Notes under the pieces: model-generated
Database searches by the model: none
What the model was told of the DNA's origin: nothing
The model's input: the letters and a program-made list of their open reading frames with translations, nothing else
DNA from: VFBF01 sp034440275
GTDB lineage: Bacteria; Pseudomonadota; Alphaproteobacteria; Caulobacterales; Aquidulcibacteraceae
Assembly: GCA_034440275.1 (NCBI GenBank)
Contig: JAWXBS010000159.1
Span: forward strand, 1-6,039
Length of the DNA stretch: 6,039 nt
Reading direction: 5' to 3'
Program-made: the position numbers and the translations under genes
Shown here: one piece after another, positions 1-5,634 of the stretch
Numbering within the stretch: the first letter of the stretch is position 1
How the letters are laid out: each line of letters begins with the position of its first letter

Positions 1-2063
1 ACCACGCGCACGACCGTTCCGGGCGGCACGGCGAGGCGCTGCAATTGTCGGCGTAGATCGAGCGCGATCGCGTGACTGGCGCGGCGGCGATCGCCGCCGG
101 GCGCGAGCGTCACTTGCAGGTCGCCAAGTTCGGGGCGTTGGCGCAGATAGTAATGGCGCACAAGACCGTTGAAGTTGAATGGTGCGGACGTCCCGGCATA
201 GGCATCGACCGAGCGCACTTCCGGCGTGCGTCCTATAATGCCAGCCGCATCGATCAGGACGCGTTCGGTGGCTTCAAGGCTTGCCCCTTCCGGCAGGTCG
301 ATGACGACCTGAAGCTCCGACTTGTTGTCGAACGGCAGAAGTTTCACGCGCACGGTTCGCGTCGCAAACAGCGCGCACGCCAAGAAGGTTGCGATCCCGA
401 CCACGTACAGGAAGCGCTTGGCAGTCTTGCGCGAGCGAATGATGGGGCGCGCAATGCGGCGGTAGGTGGCGCCGAAGCGACCCTCGGCATGCGCGTCGCC
501 ATGCGGCTCCGAGCCGATTGTCCCCGTCGCCCGCTTTCGCGCGAGCTTCAGCATCAGCCAAGGCGCCAGCACAACAGCGACGAAGAAGGAAAACAGCATG
601 GCCGCAGATGCGTTGGCTGGTATGGGCGCCATGTAAGGCCCCATCAATCCGGAGACAAACATCATCGGCAGCAGTGCGGCAACCACGGTCAAGGTCGCTA
701 CGATGGTGGGATTGCCGACTTCCGCGACGGCGTCGATAGCCGCGTCCATCTGCGATCGCTCGTCGCCCATCGCCCAGTGGCGCGAGATGTTTTCGATGAT
801 GACAATGGCGTCGTCGACCAGAATCCCGATCGAGAAGATCAGTGCGAACAGGCTGACGCGATTGATGGTGTAGCCCATCAGGTTGGAGGCAAAGAGCGTC
901 AGCAAAATAGTCGTTGGAATGACGATGGCGGTGACCATCGCTTCCCGACGCCCCACCGCGAACCAGATCAGCAGCACGATTGAAACCGTCGCAATGCCCA
1001 AATGGAGCAGGAGTTCGTTGGCCTTTTCGTTGGCGGTTTCGCCGTAGTTTCGGGTGATCGTCGCCTCGACGCCTTGCGGAATGAGGCGGCCCCGCAAGAG
1101 GTGGAGGCGACGCTCCACTGCCTGTGAAACAACGACGGCGTTCGAACCATCGCGTTTGGCGATGGCGAGACTGACGGCTGGCGCCATACGCTGCTGCTTT
1201 GTCTCATGCGTAAAGCGCCACATGCGTGCCTGATCTTCGCGCGGCGCCAAAGTCACGTCGGCGACGTCGCGGAGATAGACTGTGCGTCCGTCCGCCGCCC
1301 GCAGCGTCAGCAATCCAATTTGTGCGGGCTGGTCGAGCGTTTGGCCCACAACTGTCGAAACAGAGCCCTCGCGGCCGCGAAGATCTCCGCCGGGGAAGGC
1401 GCGGTTGGCGTTGCGCACGGCATCGAGCACCGAACTCAAGGTGACGCCATACAGCGACATGCGGCCGGGATCGGGCGCGACGCGGATTTCCTGCGGACGG
1501 CCGCCGACGATGAAGGTCAACCCCACGTCGGGCACGCTGATCAATTGGGTCCGAAGCTCTTCGGCGATCTGGTAGAGCGCGGAATCATTCCAGCGGTCCG
1601 CAGCGCTTGCGTTGGGCGACAGCGTGATGACCATGATCGGCACGTCGGCGATGCCGCGTGCGACGATATGCGGTTCGGGAATTCCGACCGGAATGCGATC
1701 ATAGTTCGCGCGAATTTCCTGCTGGATGCGCACGATGGCGGCGTCGGGGTTGGTGCCGACGACGAAGCGCGCGGTTACGAGCACCCGGTCGTCTTCGGTC
1801 TGGCTATAGACGTGCTCAACGCCTTCGACGCCGCGCACGATGGTTTCGAGCGGCTGGGTGATGAGCTGGACGGCGTCGGGCGCCCGTAGGCCGGCGGCTT
1901 GGACGCTGATATCGACGAGCGGCACGCTGATTTGCGGCTCTTCCTCGCGCGGGATCGTGAACACCGCGAGCAGTCCGAGCGCCAGTGCGGTCAGCAGGAA
2001 GAGCGGCGTCAGCGGCGAACGGATCGACGCCTTGGTCAGTCCGCCTGAAAGACCGAGCTTCAT
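1..2063 (-). CDS. RND efflux transporter permease subunit (partial, C-terminus beyond the left edge)
   Basis: The inner-membrane pump subunit of a tripartite RND exporter, using proton influx to drive efflux through the periplasm. The frame is open from ATG 2063 to the window edge, about 687 codons, roughly two thirds of the family's usual length of about 1,050. Visible in order: TM1 (about residues 19-38), the family-typical IPREEEPQISVP just after it, a first periplasmic porter domain, TM2-TM6 (about 351-508), a cytoplasmic linker, TM7 (about 549-567) and the start of the second porter domain (PFNFNGLVRHYY at 628-639). TM4 carries GILVDDAIVIIEN with the paired aspartates D417-D418 of the proton relay; this Asp-Asp form is typical of HAE-type drug/organic exporters rather than the VDGAV form of CzcA-type metal pumps. 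The start overlaps the adaptor stop as ATGA and has no Shine-Dalgarno sequence, so translation is probably coupled to the adaptor. The substrate cannot be read from the sequence; an outer-membrane factor gene may lie to the left. Confidence 0.93.
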   Translation of the reverse strand, partial: MKLGLSGGLTKASIRSPLTPLFLLTALALGLLAVFTIPREEEPQISVPLVDISVQAAGLRAPDAVQLITQPLETIVRGVEGVEHVYSQTEDDRVLVTARFVVGTNPDAAIVRIQQEIRANYDRIPVGIPEPHIVARGIADVPIMVITLSPNASAADRWNDSALYQIAEELRTQLISVPDVGLTFIVGGRPQEIRVAPDPGRMSLYGVTLSSVLDAVRNANRAFPGGDLRGREGSVSTVVGQTLDQPAQIGLLTLRAADGRTVYLRDVADVTLAPREDQARMWRFTHETKQQRMAPAVSLAIAKRDGSNAVVVSQAVERRLHLLRGRLIPQGVEATITRNYGETANEKANELLLHLGIATVSIVLLIWFAVGRREAMVTAIVIPTTILLTLFASNLMGYTINRVSLFALIFSIGILVDDAIVIIENISRHWAMGDERSQMDAAIDAVAEVGNPTIVATLTVVAALLPMMFVSGLMGPYMAPIPANASAAMLFSFFVAVVLAPWLMLKLARKRATGTIGSEPHGDAHAEGRFGATYRRIARPIIRSRKTAKRFLYVVGIATFLACALFATRTVRVKLLPFDNKSELQVVIDLPEGASLEATERVLIDAAGIIGRTPEVRSVDAYAGTSAPFNFNGLVRHYYLRQRPELGDLQVTLAPGGDRRRASHAIALDLRRQLQRLAVPPGTVVRV

Positions 2064-3106
2064 GTGGCGGGCGCCAGAGCGGGCAGGATTGTATCACCCT
2101 GGTTCAGGCCAGATAGAATTTCGATACCGTCAGGCATCTGATCGGTGGGAACCGCGCCGCCGCGCTGAACTGGCGCCTCGATGATAACGCCGCCGGTGCG
2201 CTCGAGGCGGACACTATCGACACCAAATCGGGTGACGATGTAGGGGGCAGGAATGACGATGGCGCGGCGCTCGCCAACTGGAATGAGGACGCGCACGCGG
2301 GCGCCGATGAAGTTGGCGGGTAGGGTTTGCGCGTCGAGATCTGCGGTGACGCGGCCATTGTCGACGGCCGGATAAATCTGGCGGACACGCACGAGAACGG
2401 GCGCGGCCTGTGCGCCGCCGTCTTCGGCGCCCAGCAGGCGGATATCCTGGCCTTGAGTCAGCGCACGCGCATCGGCCTCCGGGAGTTCGAGGCGCAGAAC
2501 TGGTGCGCCCGTTGCGATCGCCACAACAATGTCGCCCGGCATCACAACTGCGCCTTGAGGAATGGGCGCGCGCGTGACGCGCCCGTTCGCAGGGGCCAGC
2601 ACTCGGCCTTGCGCATTGGCTTCTGAGAGCGCCCCGTGCTGAGCGCGGGCCGCCTGCAGCCGCGCTGCAGCCGCGCGCGCGTCCGCCTGTACCTGGTCAA
2701 GCCGTGCTTGCGCGACAAAGCCACGGTCGAACAGGGCTTGATATCGACCAAGGTCTGCGCGCGTGCGTTCAGCGTCGGCTTCGGCGGCGGCCACACTGGC
2801 GCCGCCGGCTTGTGCTTCAAGCGCTAGACGCTGGTCACTGATTACGGCCAAGAGCTGGCCGCGCCGCACCGCATCGCCCTCTTGGACAAGGAGACGGAAG
2901 AGCGTGCCCCCGATCCGCGCTCGCGCATCGCCAACGTCGCGATTGGTCAGAACGGCGGACACGGTCTTGTAGTCTGGCGCAGGGCGTTCTTCGACAACGA
3001 GCCGCCGTGGCGCCGGCTGGACCGCACGAGGGGCGGGGGCCTCGGCGCGTCCGCAGGCGGTCAGCGCCAAGGCTGCCGCGAGGAGCAAAACTGCTGCCCG
3101 GCTCAT
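2060..3106 (-). CDS. RND efflux periplasmic adaptor (membrane fusion protein), lipoprotein
   Basis: Periplasmic adaptor joining the RND permease to an outer-membrane channel. The chosen start (ATG 3104-3106) gives 348 residues beginning with a lipoprotein signal: short basic N-terminus, Ala/Leu-rich core and lipobox L15-T-A-C18, with GGAAGG upstream at good spacing. An in-frame ATG at 3172 would bury this signal behind 22 extra residues and is rejected. After a Pro/Ala-rich linker come a first lipoyl half-motif (about 57-92, ARIGGTLFRLLVQEGDAVRRGQ), an Ala-rich coiled-coil hairpin (about 93-160) with a tip-like FDRGFVAQARLDQ, the second lipoyl half (about 165-200, VLAPANGRVTRAPIPQGAVV), then beta-barrel and membrane-proximal segments to the C-terminus. 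Length and domain order fit the HlyD/AcrA family. It is first in the efflux operon, its stop overlaps the permease start (ATGA), and it faces the divergent sqr operon across an operator-bearing intergenic region. Substrate unknown. Confidence 0.92.
   Translation of the reverse strand: MSRAAVLLLAAALALTACGRAEAPAPRAVQPAPRRLVVEERPAPDYKTVSAVLTNRDVGDARARIGGTLFRLLVQEGDAVRRGQLLAVISDQRLALEAQAGGASVAAAEADAERTRADLGRYQALFDRGFVAQARLDQVQADARAAAARLQAARAQHGALSEANAQGRVLAPANGRVTRAPIPQGAVVMPGDIVVAIATGAPVLRLELPEADARALTQGQDIRLLGAEDGGAQAAPVLVRVRQIYPAVDNGRVTADLDAQTLPANFIGARVRVLIPVGERRAIVIPAPYIVTRFGVDSVRLERTGGVIIEAPVQRGGAVPTDQMPDGIEILSGLNQGDTILPALAPAT
2653..2674. repeat. Two tandem copies of an 11-bp unit inside the adaptor gene
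   Basis: CTGCAGCCGCG occurs twice back to back (2653-2663 and 2664-2674) within the part of the adaptor gene that encodes the Ala-rich coiled-coil hairpin. The unit is not a multiple of three, so the two copies are read in different frames; the frame continues intact. Probably incidental, in low-complexity Ala/Arg/Gln coding sequence. Confidence 0.6.
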
Positions 3107-3214
3107 CGATTTCCGCCTTCCACAGACATATTTTGGCGCTGCATCGGCTCCGCGGTCCTTGCGACAGATCAAGGCGGGCTAGCAATGCGCGCGCGACCGT
3201 GATCCCAGCCCTGA

Positions 3215-3256
3215 TTGACTGTTACATGCATATATACGACTATGCTAATATATAAG
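3215..3256 (+). promoter_or_regulatory. Probable promoter region of the sqr operon (elements uncertain)
   Basis: A good -35-like TTGACT lies at 3215-3220, but at 17 bases the -10 would be the poor GACTAT. Other -10 candidates are TATGCT (3241-3246, spacer 20), TAATAT (3246-3251) and TATAAG (3251-3256), none with an ideally spaced -35. A promoter here is likely because the sqr operon starts 36 bases beyond this region and nothing upstream reads in its direction. The candidate operator lies inside it, so one bound repressor could silence both directions. Confidence 0.4.
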
Positions 3257-3259
3257 CAA
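3231..3259 (-). promoter_or_regulatory. Candidate sigma70-type promoter of the RND efflux operon
   Basis: On the minus strand a -35-like TTGCTT (3259-3254) is followed by a 17-base spacer and a -10-like TATATA (3236-3231). Transcription would begin near 3224, giving a leader of about 120 bases before the adaptor start at 3106. The inverted repeat at 3232-3251 covers the -10 and most of the spacer, as expected for repression by occlusion. The layout parallels the repressor gene's promoter (5601-5629). The -35 matches consensus only in its first three bases, so the call is moderate. Confidence 0.5.
3232..3251. promoter_or_regulatory. Candidate ArsR-family operator in the efflux/sqr divergent control region
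   Basis: ATATACG-N6-CTAATAT has the same 7-6-7 geometry as the perfect inverted repeat before the repressor gene (5601-5620). The right half-site is identical and the left matches at five of seven bases; the two 20-base sites agree at 15 positions. It sits in an AT-rich island within otherwise GC-rich DNA, between two divergent operons. A wider imperfect palindrome also covers it: TGCATATATA (3227-3236) and TATATAAGCA (3249-3258) are inverted copies with one mismatch. Binding is inferred, not shown. Confidence 0.6.
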
Positions 3260-3278
3260 GGACGCTCGCTGGGGCGTC

Positions 3279-3284
3279 AGGAGG
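3279..3284 (+). promoter_or_regulatory. Perfect Shine-Dalgarno of sqr
   Basis: AGGAGG, full complement to the 16S rRNA 3' end, stands seven bases before the ATG at 3292 and fixes that start. Just upstream, GACGC (3261-3265) and GCGTC (3274-3278) could pair as a 5-bp stem abutting the site; whether this matters is unknown. Confidence 0.85.
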
Positions 3285-3291
3285 AAAGTCC

Positions 3292-4572
3292 ATGGCGGTT
3301 ATCGCGGTGCTCGGCGCGGGCCTCGGAGGCGTGCTCGCTGCCTATGAGATCAAGGCGGCGGCCCGCGCGGAGGATAGGGTTGTCCTCATCTCGAAGGGCG
3401 ACACCTATCATTTCGTCCCGTCGAATCCGTGGGTTGCTGTAAGCTGGCGCAAGCGCGAGGCGATCGAGGTCAAGCTCGCACCGGTGATGAAACGCAAGGG
3501 CATCGAGTTCAATCCGGCGGGCGCCACGCGAGTGCATCCGGCCGAGAGCCGTATCGAACTCGAAGGAGGCGGCGCGCTTGCCTACGACTATCTTGTGATC
3601 GCCACAGGGCCTGACCTCGCCTTTGATGAGATCGAAGGCCTAGGACCAACTGCCCATACCCACTCTATTTGCCACGTCGATCACGCGGAAAAGACGGCGG
3701 AAGCGTTTGAGGCGTTCGTCAAGACGCCGGGCCCCATCGTCGTTGGCGCGGTGCAGGGCGCGTCTTGTTACGGCCCGGCCTACGAATTTGTGATGATCCT
3801 CGATACCGAGCTGCGCCGTCGTCGCGTTCGCGACAGAGTGCCGATGACCTTCGTCACCGCCGAACCTTATGTCGGACATCTTGGCCTGGACGGTGTCGGC
3901 GACACCAAGGGTTTGCTCGAAAGCGAAATGCGCGAGCGTCACATCAAATGGATCACCAATGCGCGCGTGACCAAGGTCGAAGCGGGCATGATGCATGTCG
4001 AAGAGGTCAACGAAGATGGCACGGTCAAGGCCAAGCACGATCTGCCGTTCGCGTTCTCCATGCTGTTGCCGGCGTTCCGTGGCGTCGAGGCGATCCGCGG
4101 CATCGACGGGCTCGTCAATCCGCGCGGCTTCGTGATTGTGGACAAACATCAGCGCAATCCGACATTCCCAAACGTGTTCGGCATTGGCGTCGCGGTGGCG
4201 ATCGCGCCCACGGGCAAGACGCCGATTGCTGTCGGCGTGCCCAAGACCGGCTTCATGATTGAATCCATGGTGACGGCGACGGCGCGCAATATTGGCGCGC
4301 TGTTGCATGGCAAAGAGGCGGTGGAGCAGGCGACCTGGAACGCAGTGTGTCTCGCCGATTTCGGTGATGACGGTGTCGCATTCGTTGCTCAGCCGCAAAT
4401 TCCGCCGCGCAACGTCAATTGGTCCGCGCACGGCAAGTGGGTGCATCTCGCGAAGGCGGGGTTCGAGACATATTTTATTGGCAAGCTGCGGCGCGGTGAG
4501 AGTGAACCCTTCTACGAGAAGCTGCTTCTTGAATTGCTCGGCATTGCCAAGCTGAAGGAGACCAAGCAATGA
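3292..4572 (+). CDS. sqr: Sulfide:quinone oxidoreductase (FAD-dependent)
   Basis: A monotopic flavoprotein that oxidises sulfide to sulfane sulfur (polysulfide or a persulfide acceptor) and passes the electrons to membrane quinone. The 426 residues begin with a Rossmann FAD motif, GAGLGG (8-13), followed by FVPSNPWV (41-48) and the second nucleotide-binding ATG motif (104-106). The three cysteines that characterise the A. ferrooxidans-like enzyme are all present in matching contexts: C127 (SICHVDHAE), C159 (QGASCYGPAYEF) and C353 (WNAVCLADFG); in that enzyme their equivalents (about 128, 160 and 356) form the catalytic set. The C-terminus (about 405-424) is amphipathic, suiting membrane attachment; there is no signal peptide or transmembrane helix. 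It is the first gene of a three-gene operon, starts behind a perfect AGGAGG and ends in an ATGA overlap with trxC. Other FAD/NAD oxidoreductases lack this cysteine set, so the assignment is firm; the physiological acceptor is inferred. Confidence 0.93.
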   Translation: MAVIAVLGAGLGGVLAAYEIKAAARAEDRVVLISKGDTYHFVPSNPWVAVSWRKREAIEVKLAPVMKRKGIEFNPAGATRVHPAESRIELEGGGALAYDYLVIATGPDLAFDEIEGLGPTAHTHSICHVDHAEKTAEAFEAFVKTPGPIVVGAVQGASCYGPAYEFVMILDTELRRRRVRDRVPMTFVTAEPYVGHLGLDGVGDTKGLLESEMRERHIKWITNARVTKVEAGMMHVEEVNEDGTVKAKHDLPFAFSMLLPAFRGVEAIRGIDGLVNPRGFVIVDKHQRNPTFPNVFGIGVAVAIAPTGKTPIAVGVPKTGFMIESMVTATARNIGALLHGKEAVEQATWNAVCLADFGDDGVAFVAQPQIPPRNVNWSAHGKWVHLAKAGFETYFIGKLRRGESEPFYEKLLLELLGIAKLKETKQ

Positions 4573-5021
4573 AGGTCGCTGTCTGTCCCAAATGCAGCAC
4601 GGGCAATCGGATTGCCGCTGGGCATGATGTGGGGGCGGCGAAGTGCGGAAAGTGCGGCGCTACTATTTTCTCCGGAAAGCCGCTCGACGTTGATGACGCT
4701 CAATTGCAGCAGCATCTGCGTCTGACCAAGGGCGCGGTGCTGCTCGATGTGTGGGCGCCGTGGTGTGGGCCGTGTCGTATGATGGCGCCGCATTTCGAGG
4801 ATGCAGCCCGACAGCTTGAACCCGATGTGCGCTTCCTCAGGCGCAATGCGGATGAGACAACGTCGGGCGGAGCGCTTGGTGTGCGCGGAATCCCGACACT
4901 TATCCTGTTCCACAATGGCAAGGAAATCGCGCGCCAAGCAGGAGCAATGACAGCGCACGCGTTGATCGCCTGGACGCAGCAACAGCTGCACGCCATTCCT
5001 CACATGGAGAAAAGCGCATGA
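4569..5021 (+). CDS. trxC: Thioredoxin TrxC-type with N-terminal zinc ribbon
   Basis: A cytoplasmic disulfide/persulfide reductase of 150 residues. The N-terminus has two CxxC pairs, C6-P-K-C9 and C26-G-K-C29, the zinc ribbon that separates thioredoxin 2 (TrxC) from TrxA. The thioredoxin fold follows: LLDVWAPWCGPC with the buried Asp60 and the active-site pair C66/C69, then GIPT with the cis-proline P109. The usual Lys before the NxD stretch (E. coli TrxA Lys57) appears to be Arg91. AAGGAG (4555-4560) lies eight bases before the ATG, inside the end of sqr, and the start overlaps the sqr stop as ATGA; its own stop overlaps the next start in the same way. Placement directly after sqr suggests it releases or transfers sulfane sulfur made by SQR, or repairs thiols oxidised by polysulfide; that role is inferred. 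As E. coli trxC is oxidative-stress induced, a stress role is also possible. Confidence 0.9.
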   Translation: MKVAVCPKCSTGNRIAAGHDVGAAKCGKCGATIFSGKPLDVDDAQLQQHLRLTKGAVLLDVWAPWCGPCRMMAPHFEDAARQLEPDVRFLRRNADETTSGGALGVRGIPTLILFHNGKEIARQAGAMTAHALIAWTQQQLHAIPHMEKSA

Positions 5022-5221
5022 CTCTCGACCGTGCTGTTCTGGCGTTCGCTGGATTTGTCGTATTGCTTGGCGTAGCGCTTTCGGCGTTCGTCCACCCATA
5101 CTGGATTTGGCTGAGCGTGTTCGCAGGGGCCAACATGCTGCAGGCAGCGTTCACCGGTTTCTGTCCGGCCGCGATGGCGTTCAAAGCAATGGGTGCGAAA
5201 CCCGGGATCGCTTTCAAATGA
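5018..5221 (+). CDS. DUF2892 (YgaP-type) small inner-membrane protein
   Basis: A 67-residue membrane protein with two hydrophobic segments (about 5-24 and 28-47) separated by a short HPY turn, and the family's characteristic C-terminal signature LQAAFTGFCPA (41-51, with C49). The same fold forms the membrane part of E. coli YgaP, where it follows a rhodanese domain; here it stands alone. GGAGA (5006-5010) precedes the ATG by seven bases, and the start overlaps the trxC stop (ATGA). DUF2892 proteins recur in sulfide/persulfide-related operons, which fits the neighbours sqr, trxC and a BigR/YgaV-like repressor. The molecular role is not established; handling of sulfane sulfur or thiocyanate at the membrane has been proposed for YgaP, and the cysteine at the helix end is the obvious reactive site. 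Confidence 0.85.
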   Translation: MTLDRAVLAFAGFVVLLGVALSAFVHPYWIWLSVFAGANMLQAAFTGFCPAAMAFKAMGAKPGIAFK

Positions 5222-5233
5222 GGAAGGGCCGGT

Positions 5234-5578
5234 CTATTTGTCAGGCTTGCCGCCGTAGAGATCGCACAGGGCGTTGACGAGCTTCAGCGCGTTTGGGCTG
5301 GCGAGCCGGTAGTAGATCGTTTGCCCGTCGCGTCGCGTCGCCACCAGGCGCTCGGCGCGCAACTTGGCAAGGTGCTGTGACAGCGCCGACTGGGTAAGGT
5401 TGACGTATTCGCCGAGCTCGGAAACGGACAACTCTTCAGCGCTCAGACGGCACAGAATTATCAAGCGATGATCGTTGGCCAAAAGCTTCAATAGTTGCGC
5501 CGCTTCGCCGGCTCGGTCTTCCAGAGATTGCTTGGATTTGACTGACCTGGACTTCTTCGCGATGGCGGTGCTGGCCAT
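5234..5578 (-). CDS. ArsR/SmtB-family repressor, BigR/SqrR/YgaV-like (likely sulfur-responsive)
   Basis: A winged-helix repressor of 114 residues. After a basic N-terminal tail (1-20) come a first helix pair with ANDHRLIILCRL (34-45), the helix-turn-helix (about 51-79, recognition helix TQSALSQHLAKLRAERLV) and the wing ATRRDGQTIYYRL (80-92), a signature strongly typical of the BigR/SqrR/HlyU/YgaV group that senses reactive sulfur or oxidation through two cysteines. C43 matches the first conserved cysteine. The second cysteine is C105 in NALCDLYGG, four residues before the family position, which is Gly109 here. No N-terminal cysteine and no metal-binding CxC motif of classic ArsR is present. 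AGGAG (5588-5584) lies five bases before the only plausible ATG. Its promoter carries a perfect inverted repeat, implying autorepression. It converges on the sqr operon with a 12-base gap. Control of sqr and the RND operon is inferred from the shared operator. Confidence 0.88.
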   Translation of the reverse strand: MASTAIAKKSRSVKSKQSLEDRAGEAAQLLKLLANDHRLIILCRLSAEELSVSELGEYVNLTQSALSQHLAKLRAERLVATRRDGQTIYYRLASPNALKLVNALCDLYGGKPDK

Positions 5579-5600
5579 TCTTGCTCCTGCTAATGCATCT

Positions 5601-5620
5601 ATATTAGATCATACTAATAT
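5601..5620. promoter_or_regulatory. Perfect inverted-repeat operator of the ArsR-type repressor
   Basis: ATATTAG (5601-5607) and CTAATAT (5614-5620) are exact inverted copies separated by six bases. The site coincides with the -10 element and most of the spacer of the repressor's own promoter, 22 bases before its ATG. It stands in an AT-rich island in GC-rich DNA, and a degenerate copy with identical spacing occurs at 3232-3251. Symmetric AT-rich sites of this size over the -10 are usual for dimeric ArsR-family proteins. Confidence 0.75.
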
Positions 5621-5629
5621 GTTTTTCAA
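5601..5629 (-). promoter_or_regulatory. Sigma70-type promoter of the ArsR-family repressor gene
   Basis: On the minus strand TTGAAA (5629-5624, five of six consensus bases) is followed by a 17-base spacer and TAATAT (5606-5601, four of six). Transcription would start about seven bases downstream, near 5594, leaving a very short leader of about 15 bases that still holds the Shine-Dalgarno. The operator occupies the -10 and 14 of the 17 spacer bases. Confidence 0.65.
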
Positions 5630-5634
5630 GCACA

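Noticed and set aside
72..983. A 303-codon plus-strand open frame
   Set aside because: It lies wholly opposite the RND permease, which has a continuous, family-typical translation on the minus strand. The plus-strand product is rich in Arg, His, Asp and Gln with no recognisable domain, as expected for a shadow in GC-rich DNA.
1206..1889. A 227-codon plus-strand open frame
   Set aside because: Another shadow of the RND permease's first porter domain; composition is low-complexity His/Asp/Arg and there is no ribosome site.
3107..3172. Upstream in-frame ATG at 3172 as the adaptor start
   Set aside because: It would place 22 charged residues before a perfect lipoprotein signal with an LTAC lipobox; the ATG at 3106 has a better ribosome site.
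3640..4569. A 309-codon minus-strand open frame
   Set aside because: Antisense to sqr, whose own frame holds three diagnostic cysteine motifs and FAD sites. No domain is visible in the antisense product.
4512..5099. A 195-codon minus-strand open frame
   Set aside because: It spans the antisense of sqr, trxC and DUF2892 across their overlaps, which no real gene would be expected to do; the plus-strand products are clear.
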